Assembly: GCA_025201805.1 (NCBI GenBank) | Contig: MU619263.1 | Location: 55,804 to 119,803, forward strand | Length of the DNA stretch: 64,000 bases | From: Parasitella parasitica | Lineage: Eukaryota; Mucoromycota; Mucoromycetes; Mucorales; Mucoraceae | Direction: 5' to 3' | In this document: one piece after another, positions 56,768 through 64,000 of the stretch | How positions within the stretch are numbered: the first letter of the stretch is position 1 | Layout of the letters: each line of letters begins with the position of its first letter | Translations under genes and position numbers: made by a program | The notes under the pieces: model-generated | What the model was told of the DNA's origin: nothing | What the model saw: the letters and a program-made list of their open reading frames with translations, nothing else | The model's database searches: none

Positions 56768-57309
56768 AATATGCTACACGAATGGAGGAAGAAAAAAAAA
56801 AGAATGCAGTTGACCTTTGTTGAGTTTGCTGATACAATATTTAAATAGCCAACATTGATAGCTCACTCAAATGACGTCGCTACCAATACTATGTTTAGTT
56901 TATCGAAAAGTATCAGTTGAAAGCATTGTGATTAAAAATACAAGTTCAGTATATAGAGCGTATCAACAAGTTATTTGTGATTCCTCTGCTTACACTTATG
57001 AATAGGAATAAATAAATAAAAATGAAGGCGCATGAATAAATCCATTAGGGTACATATTGCGTACGATGGCTGCAAAAAAGATCAAGGTTTTCACCTGTAT
57101 TTCAGGCCAAAACTACCAGAATCTGTATACAGAATTCTTTCGTGGTTATACGCTCAAGGTCAAATGGGCTTCGCCAACAACAAGTGCATCTTCCACATGG
57201 TAATTTGACTTCGGGGACGCTGAGACGGAAACAGGAAAACGCGTCAGATGAAAAAACGATCCAAAAACATTTTTCAACAGTTCCTTAACTAATAACAACC
57301 ATAATCAAC
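56768..57309. other. Divergent promoter region, with a 42-codon frame
   Basis: Lies between the Tic20-like and Pob3 starts. A plus frame at 57066-57194 begins MAAKKIKVFTCISGQNYQ and ends at TAA; it is short, has no family match, and may be chance or an upstream ORF of Pob3. Confidence 0.35.
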
Positions 57310-59181
57310 ATGTCTGATAAAAAAAACGTGGACTTCAACTCTATCTACTGTGGACTGCAACCGGATTTAGGTCGTTTTCGATTATCACAAAATGGCCTTG
57401 GCTGGAAAGGTGGCCGTGATCGAACTGTCATTGTCGCTACAGATGACTTGAAAAAAATGAGCTGGACGAGAGCTGCGAGAGGCTTTGAACTTCGAGTATT
57501 GCAAAAGGACAGCACTGTTTTAAAATTTGACGGATTCAAACCAGACGTAAGTTTGAAGAGTACTCATGTATGGCTCATTCGCTTGACATTTTCGATACTT
57601 GTGCAGGATCTGGAGGAGTTGAAAGAATCTGTGAAAGCCTTTTACAAGATCCCAATTGAAGTCAAGGAGGTGAGCGTCAAAGGCTGGAATTGGGGGAAGA
57701 CAGAATTCCAAGGTAAAAGAAACCTCATCTTGTCTTTGAAAGATACACACTGTTGTTAACGCAAAATGAAAGGTTCCAATCTCAACTTTAGTGTCACAAA
57801 CAAAACCATGTTCGAGTTGCCTCTGGCTCAGGCTATTGCTACAAACAAACCTGGTAAAAACGAAGTGGCTATCAACTTTGTTGATCCTGGCCAGCCTGCA
57901 CCGGAAGGAATCAATCCCAAGGACGTAGACGAATTGATGGACATCACTTTTTATGTGCCGGGTACTGTGGCAAAGGAAAACATAAACAACGACACAAATG
58001 CTGAAGAGGATGAAGAGGAAGAAGTCAATGCAGATATGGTGTTCTATGAGACTGTAAAGTCCAAACTGGAGCTCAGCCAAATGACAACAGAGAATATTGT
58101 ACAATTCCAGGAAGCCTTATGTTTGACTCCTCGCGGCCGTTACAATATCGACATGTACCAAGATTTTCTTCGTCTCCGTGGCAAAACCTACGATTACAAA
58201 ATTCTTTATTCAAATATCATCAAACTATTCTTGCTTTTGAAGCCGGACGAAGTGCATGTTCTATTCGTTGTATGTACATGTTTATATTTTGCAGCAATCT
58301 GACTAATTTTTACGCATCGACCTTGCTTTTTATAGATTGGGTTGGATCCTCCTCTCAGACAAGGCCAAACAAAATATCCTTTCCTTGTTTTCCAATTTGT
58401 ACGCGAAGAAGAAATTGATGTGGATCTGAACTTGGAAGATGAAGCCTTGGATGAAAAGTACGAAAACAAGCTCCAGAAACATTACGATGCCCCCACCTAT
58501 GAGGTCGTTAGCAATGTATTTAGAGCTTTAACAGGTAGAAAGGTGACAGTTCCAGGTTCTTATCGAAGCCATCATGGCGCCAATGCGTTGAAATGTTCAA
58601 TGAAAGCAAACGAAGGTTTCCTTTATCCACTGGAGAAGAGTTTGCTGTTTATCCCTAAACCCCCAACCTTTATTCCTTTGAATGACATTGGCGTGGTAAC
58701 TTTCTCTCGTGTTGGTCAGTCAGGTGGCAGTTCTCGTACATTCGATATGAAGTTTAATATGAAGAGCGGAAACGACATTCAATTCTCTAGTATCAACAGG
58801 GAAGAGTATGCCAACATCGAGGACTATTTGAAACAAAAGAAAATCAAGATCAAATCTGAAGGAAATGAGGATACTATAATGAGTTATACCGACCTTGCTG
58901 GATTAGATGATGATGAGGATGATGAGGATGATGATTATGATTCAAGAAAAAGACGCAGAACAGGAGATAACGTCCCTGCTGGTGCTGGTGCTAGTGCTGG
59001 TGCAGATGATGAAGACGAAAGCCGTAAGTATTATTCAATATTGTATATACGATAACGTCCAACTTATCTTTTTCTAGCCGATGAGGATTTTGCGCCTGAT
59101 AGTGATAGTGATGTTCCTGAAGAGTACGATTCTGATGCACAAGGATCTTCGGAAGGTGAAGAGGAAGCTGGTGATGACTAA
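57310..59181 (+). CDS. POB3: Pob3/SSRP1 subunit of FACT
   Basis: Histone chaperone partner of Spt16 that reorganises nucleosomes during transcription and replication. Five exons (57310-57546, 57607-57712, 57773-58269, 58336-59023, 59078-59181) give 543 residues. Domains in order: N-terminal PH-like dimerisation part (IYCGLQPDLGRFRLSQNGLG, WTRAARGFELRVL), SSRP1 domain (GSNLNFSVTNKTMFELPLAQ, DITFYVPGT), and tandem PH domains (GRYNIDMYQDFLRLRGKTYD, LKPDEVHVLFV, GLDPPLRQGQTKYPFLV, then LPNDIG-like FIPLNDIGVVTFSRV). The acidic C-terminus (DDDEDDEDDDYDS, PDSDSDVPEEYDS) ends without an HMG box, as in yeast Pob3, where Nhp6 supplies it. Confidence 0.95.
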
Positions 59182-60247
59182 ACGCCTTTAACATGCAAAA
59201 TCAAAATAAAGAATTACTCTCAGTCATTATTTGAGGCTGGTAAAAGTGCTGTTCATAAAGTCCTCTTGTCGTAATATAGAAATTTTGTCAACGAGAGCCT
59301 TCCAAAGTTATGGTACGAGCTATATATTGGGTTAAAAGTTTAGCGTCACTACTTGCACAATCAATAGTTGCTTGATGTATAGTGATAAAATAGTAAAAGA
59401 GGTATTTTTCAAGGAGAAGCTTTTCTTATCATTTGCATTATACAATATGTAAAGGACCCTTTAAATGAAAATTGCCATTACAAAGCTCTATGGGCAGATA
59501 TTAAAGTGACCAGAAGACATAGGTTGGTGTTCATTACTACCTATTAGACCACTTGTTAAGCTTTGAACTTGCGCACAACAGAGTAATGAAAATAGCAACA
59601 ATCATTTAATGGTTTCTTGACATTTGCTGGCAAAGCGAGAGTTTGCAATACCTTTACAGCTTACGTTTTTGATCACCAAATGCTCTTTATTGATGACTTT
59701 CACTAAATAACATCTTATCGGGGATTCACAGATGAAAAATAGGCCACAAATGACAAAAAAGACAACATTCGCGGGGAAGACTCAATTATCATGCTAATGG
59801 AGTATTGAAGATGGTTCACTTCATTGCAGTTGCAGCTTTGATGAAATTACATCAGCCAGCATAGCTTGTTTTCTGAATATAGTACTTTGGTAACTACTAA
59901 TACGAGTGATGTCACCCAAATAAAAAAAAAAAAAAAATTGGGAAAAAAAAAAAAAAAAAAAAAAAGGAAAAAACGCACCAACCCTCCATTCACCAAAGAA
60001 AAAGGATATAAAAAAAGGGAAAGAGAACAGCTAAATAGTTTTTTTATCACAAGAAAAAGGGATAAATTTACACGGTAGTAGCTTTTCATCTTTTGTATAT
60101 TCTGTTTCTTAGCTTTTCTTTTTTTTTGCGCCAACATTTTTGCGTTTTTTTTTCCTACTTTTATCACTTTTATCTTTCTCTCTTTAGTCGAGTAGGGGAG
60201 TTTTTTTTTTAGTAATTTTTTTTTTTTGTTTATCTGGATATTACTAA
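59182..60247. other. Intergenic with A/T homopolymers
   Basis: About 1 kb between Pob3 and Epl1, both plus strand. A tracts at about 59923-59937 and 59945-59965 and several T tracts (60118-60230) just upstream of Epl1. No gene seen. Confidence 0.5.
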
Positions 60248-62491
60248 ATGCCTATTCAAATGGTTTCTCGCTTCCGAGTTAAAAAGCTTTCGCCTAAACA
60301 TCCACTTCCTATATTTAAGGAGTCTCAGCTTCCAGACCTTATCGACCCTGCCAATCTGCAAAGGTCTGTCCCTCAAATAGAGACTGGCGTTGAGAAAGAA
60401 GAAGAAGAGGAGGTATGTTAAAGTGTGCTCTTTGTGAACATAATTAATTTTTACCCAATAAAGAGGCGCGCAGTTAATAAAAATTAACATGTGTCTCAAC
60501 TCCCTTTACTCCTTCCTCCACCTAACCCCTCTAATCACTCGTTAAATTTTAGCATGATTTACAAGCTGCTATTTCTGCTCATCAAGCGGCTGTTACGACT
60601 GGCGCTAAAATTGAAAGTTATATCCCAATTCCCGATGCATCGAAAGAAATCGACCAAAAAGAATACGAATCATTATACAAGAAAAAGTACAAGGAACCAT
60701 CCACATTGATTCGATTCTCATCAACAGTAGAAGATACCAGTGGCTGTCCCTATGTTATGGATGAATTGGACGAAACATTTTTAAATAAATATAACACAGA
60801 CCATGCAACATTATCTGAAGATGATTTTGAAAAGATGATGTATCAATTTGAATTCATCACAAAAGACAAACTACCACACATTCACTTGGTGAGTTCCTTT
60901 TTTTCTTCTTGGTTATTGCTGTATTTCCAAAACAGCTGCTTTCTGTATGCTGATTAATACATTGTACTGACATTCACCTAAATGCCATAGGATCCTGAAC
61001 ATATTCCCCATTTCCAAAATTTTATGGAATTAGTCCCAGAGTCATCATTCTTACATTCAAGAGCTACCCTCTTGAATGAAGCTACCTTTAGCTACTGGAG
61101 AAAACGGAAACAGGATCGACATGGACATGCAATCATACCAGAATTAAAGCATGAAGAATTACAAAAAAACGAAATGGACCCATATGTGTGTTTCCGTCGT
61201 CGAGAAACCAAACCTGTTCGGAAAACAAGGCGCACAGACCAACAGTCTTTAGAAAGACTTCGTAAACTGCGATCCGAAATGGAGATGGCTAGGAATTTAC
61301 TGGAGATGGTATTGAGAAGAGAAAAGATTAGAAAGGAGGGCATGGTTTTGGAACATACTGTATTTGACAAGAAATGTAAATTAAGAGAATACCAAAGGAC
61401 CCTTGGTATTAAGGAGGACGAGGATTTATTGCTGCCATCAAAGAAAAAGCGAAAGACATCTGTTGGGTCAGGGTAAGTTGGCCTTATCTCCATGTAATTT
61501 CATCTTTTATTTTTTTACCTACCAACTTTCTTTTCATGATATAGTGCTACCATCAAAATTCCTCTCCATAGACTTAAGAGAGATGATGGCCGCATTGAAA
61601 AGTCTCCTACGCAGCTAGCGATTGAAGCCGATCTGGCCAGAAAGAAACTACTAGATGCGCCATACGAAGACCTTACACAGGTGAGCTTGAAGGCTATGTC
61701 GTTATTTCATTACCTATTACTGAATCCTTCGAAAAAAAAAAAAAAAAAAAAGTGCTCTTACCAGCCATTTCCTGCACCATTGTCTACACAATTCTTTCAG
61801 CCAATGTCTAATGGCATTCGCTATAGAAAGCGTATTGGCCGTGGTGGCCGTACCTTTATTGATCGTGCTGGTTACAACAGAAATATGTCTGGTAAAGTGT
61901 GGCCGGGCACGACGATGACTGAACATCAGAGGAATTCACTGAAGCGTTTTGTGTTTGATTCTGATTCAAGCGACCAAGAATCAGATGTTGAAATAGATGA
62001 AATGCAAGACAGGTAAAGAAAAACAAAATGAAAGAAAAGGAGATCGTTAATCATTTTATTTTACCCGGCCCTTTTTTTTTTCCAGTTATCTGAGGCATAG
62101 AACGCAATTGCTATCAGAAATGGAACTTAGGAGCCTTGTCACTATACCATTCTTGACCCCAATGAATATGATGAACATTCAGGCAGCTCGTGCAAGTCAG
62201 GCAGCCGCTGCCGCCGCCGCTGCTGCTTCGTCTCAAAGGTTATCAGTTGCTACTGGCGCATCAGCACTTGATAGTAATAATAGTCCTACCAGCAGAGCTT
62301 CCTCTCCTAATGTCTCTCCCCACCAGCTAAAGAGGCAAGCCAGTAGGTCTCGAATGACGCCGCAACAAGCTGCGGTAGCTATGGCTAATGGTATGATTGC
62401 TGCTAACATGGCTGCAGTTGTAAACAACTCTTCAAGCCATAATCGAAGTGCTGTTCAAATGGCCATTGCAGCTGCTCAACAACAACAACAA

Positions 62492-62529
<38 letters not shown>

Positions 62530-62572
62530 AAGAGCAAATAATGGAAATTGCTTGCCATCATCCATTATTTAA
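60248..62572 (+). CDS. EPL1: Epl1, enhancer of polycomb-like NuA4 subunit
   Basis: Scaffold that ties Esa1 and partners into the NuA4 histone acetyltransferase (piccolo) core. Six exons (60248-60412, 60553-60888, 60991-61472, 61545-61680, 61801-62012, 62086-62572) give 605 residues. The N-terminal EPcA domain is clear: SRFRVKKLSPKHPLPIFKE, IPIPDASKEIDQKEYESLY, GCPYVMDELDETFLNKYN, LSEDDFEKMMYQFE, and ATFSYWRKRKQDRHGHAIIP then DPYVCFRRRETKPVRKTRRT. The C-terminal part (IRYRKRIGRGGRTFIDRAGY, SYLRHRTQLLSEMELRSL) is followed by a poly-Ala run and a CAG/CAA-coded tract of about 18 Gln. An intron holds about 20 A at 61732-61751. Confidence 0.93.
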
Positions 62573-63631
62573 CCTTACCAACCATGATAATTTCTCGTTA
62601 TTTCTTTCTCCTTTCTCTGCTCCATATTTCGCCCTTGTATTGATTCTTATTAATCTTACGATCTCTTTTATAAACTTATACATACACGTAAACCTATGAA
62701 CTTATAGTCTTTTACTATTTACTATTTATTACTTGAATTTTTCGATTTATTTTATACGCTCGCTCACAATAAATTAACAACTATAATCCAGTGCCAATTT
62801 TTGTCGTGGTAGTGTTAAGTAAGTAAACCAATTGGAACCTCAAGCTGCAAACGACGAGTGCATCGTATGCATCAGAAGAAGTCTGTTTACCATTGAATCC
62901 CAAAAACGCTACCGAGAGGCTCTTGGTCAGTTTGCATGCACTGCCAACACTGCCGCCAGACACACCTTTAATTCCTTGAAATCTATCTTCTTCAATGAAT
63001 TCGACAACCCACAGTTCGATTCTCTTCACTATCATCTGAACAAGTCTCTTTTTCCAAGAGATCTGGCTGTCACTGATAACGCCTTGCATGACCATTTGAA
63101 CATGACACTCAATGCTGTAGAGCTATGATCGCTACTAAACGACTCTAGGCTATCACTTGCTCCTATTCAAATATGCTCTACTTGCTTTTTATGAAGCTGG
63201 AAACTTGAACATGGCCTAAGTGCTCAATAACAAAAAAAAAACATTTCGAAAACAAATACACCGTGTTAAAAACTAGCTTTTTAAATGTTCTCGAACAGCG
63301 CTTCAATCAAACATGATCATAACCTTGAGTCTGTTACAATGGCACTAGTGTTCTTTAAGATATCACTCAGTGCTCATAGCCAGTATCTCACAAATGTATA
63401 TTGTTTGCTCTATATAATATCACTCTTATTTGACCAGAGAATTTTTTGTCTTAGAATTCCGTTCAGCAGATCTAAAAATCAATCTTTTAATATACTTTAA
63501 ATACCATTAACTTTTGCTGTTGATTTATATTTATTGCCGATGGACAAGAGAAACGTCGAACCTCCTAAGCCCTCAAGCTTTGTAACTAGAATTATTGGTA
63601 GATGAACAATTTGCTTTAATGCATTATAAAT
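62573..63631. other. Intergenic, no firm gene
   Basis: Two overlapping frames on opposite strands at 62781-63128 (plus one starts MEPQAANDECIVCIRRSLF) lack family signatures. One may be a decayed fragment; neither is annotated as a gene. Confidence 0.35.
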
Positions 63632-64000
63632 TTACTTTTTTAGGAAGGATAATAATATGAGTGGGATGGTATACATGAAAGAAATAATAACAGTGCCTGC
63701 ATCTGATTTTTCATTCAAACTTCGATTATCTACGTTAGCTTCAATCGAGCTACTTCGTTTAGTAGTAGACTTTGTAGCTAAGTCGCAATAGACCGAAGCG
63801 CAATCAGCTGTAGGAAAACAAGCAAGACCAGATCCGCAGCCTTGGATTACCCATTTGTCGATATTGCACACGGCAATAGATTTGCCCAAACAAACCATCT
63901 TGCCGTTAGTAGAGCATTTTGCACCATCTTCAATACCAGAATCGGTAGATTTACAGGTTGAAGATGAAGCACTTTCAGCAATGTCTGTTTCGTCAGAGCT
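63632..64000 (-). CDS. Cell-surface protein with CBM19-like chitin-binding domain, partial
   Basis: C-terminal 122 codons of a gene entering from the right edge. The reading frame is open to position 64000. A cysteine pattern KCSTNGKMVCLGKSIAVCNI followed by W.....CGSGLACFP and CASVYC fits family 19 carbohydrate-binding modules, which bind chitin in fungal chitinases. A Ser/Thr-rich linker precedes it (ESASSSTCKSTDSG). The C-terminus is a hydrophobic segment (AGTVIISFMYTIPLILLSFL) after a small-residue region, consistent with a GPI-anchor signal. The catalytic domain, if any (for example GH18), is outside the window. Confidence 0.55.
   Translation of the reverse strand, partial: SSDETDIAESASSSTCKSTDSGIEDGAKCSTNGKMVCLGKSIAVCNIDKWVIQGCGSGLACFPTADCASVYCDLATKSTTKRSSSIEANVDNRSLNEKSDAGTVIISFMYTIPLILLSFLKK

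Noticed and set aside
57066-57194. 42-codon frame upstream of Pob3
   Set aside because: Starts with a plausible ATG but is short, with no homologue I recognise; noted only in the intergenic entry.
62781-63128. Opposing frames of about 100 codons
   Set aside because: They overlap antisense and neither shows a domain or a clear promoter; left as unresolved.

Overview
The window is nuclear DNA from a filamentous fungus, most likely a Mucoromycota (Mucorales-like) species. Evidence: genes carry many short introns (about 45-120 nt) with GTAAG-type donors, a CTAAC/CTGAC-type branch point and a YAG acceptor. The DNA is AT-rich with many long A/T homopolymers. The gene set is fungal (kexin, Cyc8/Ssn6, Pob3 without an HMG box, Epl1, Edc3, a bHLH factor with an FTPLVSPA motif). 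Decayed mobile elements resemble families I associate with Mucorales. There are no operons, and genes lie on both strands. No tRNA, rRNA or CRISPR array was recognised. The species cannot be fixed from sequence alone.

Layout. 1-1.05 kb: end-truncated RasGEF gene (-). 3.0-4.3 kb: decayed Fanzor/TnpB-like element (+). 5.3-7.0 kb: MFS permease (+). 7.6-8.6 kb: ING/PHD protein (+). 8.7-10.5 kb: mitochondrial DnaJ (-). 10.6-13.3 kb: kexin (-). 14.75-16.6 kb: Cyc8/Ssn6 TPR corepressor (+), with two X-box-like palindromes upstream. 16.8-17.4 kb: mitochondrial uL13 (-). 18.1-18.6 kb: OHCU decarboxylase (-). 18.8-19.5 kb: RyR-domain-like protein (-). 20.9-27.5 kb: intronless Brr2 helicase (-). 28.2-31.4 kb: a gene graveyard holding a CD38-like pseudogene, a second Fanzor-like C-terminal remnant and a broken F-box/LRR gene. 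33.0-34.1 kb: Rab6/Ypt6 (+). 34.9-35.7 kb: intact CD38/ADP-ribosyl-cyclase-like gene (+). 35.9-37.8 kb: bHLH factor (-). 38.1-40.0 kb: Edc3 (+). 40.2-40.7 kb: pogo-type MITE with TA target duplication. 40.8-41.85 kb: decayed unknown gene (-). 42.4-44.0 kb: secreted acidic Ser/Thr-rich protein (-). 44.3-45.5 kb: UPF0014/FetB-like permease (-). 47.9-48.8 kb: coiled-coil protein (-). 49.07 kb: assembly gap. 49.6-51.6 kb: CK1-type kinase (+). 51.6-53.9 kb: AT-rich gene-poor DNA. 54.0-55.8 kb: RhoGEF (+). 56.0-56.8 kb: Tic20/DUF4870-like membrane protein (-). 57.3-59.2 kb: Pob3/SSRP1 (+). 60.2-62.6 kb: Epl1 (+). 63.6 kb to the end: partial CBM19-like surface protein (-).

Most genes are core housekeeping functions: splicing (Brr2), mRNA decapping (Edc3), chromatin (ING, Pob3, Epl1, Cyc8), secretion and signalling (Rab6, kexin, RasGEF, RhoGEF, CK1) and mitochondria (DnaJ, uL13m). 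They look like ordinary neighbours rather than a pathway cluster. The most unusual material is the CD38-like gene with its dead paralogue 6 kb away, the RyR-like gene in the same window, the two Fanzor-like remnants, and the pogo MITE that still carries the start of a transposase. Exon limits were read by eye from splice consensus and reading frame and may be off by a base or two.
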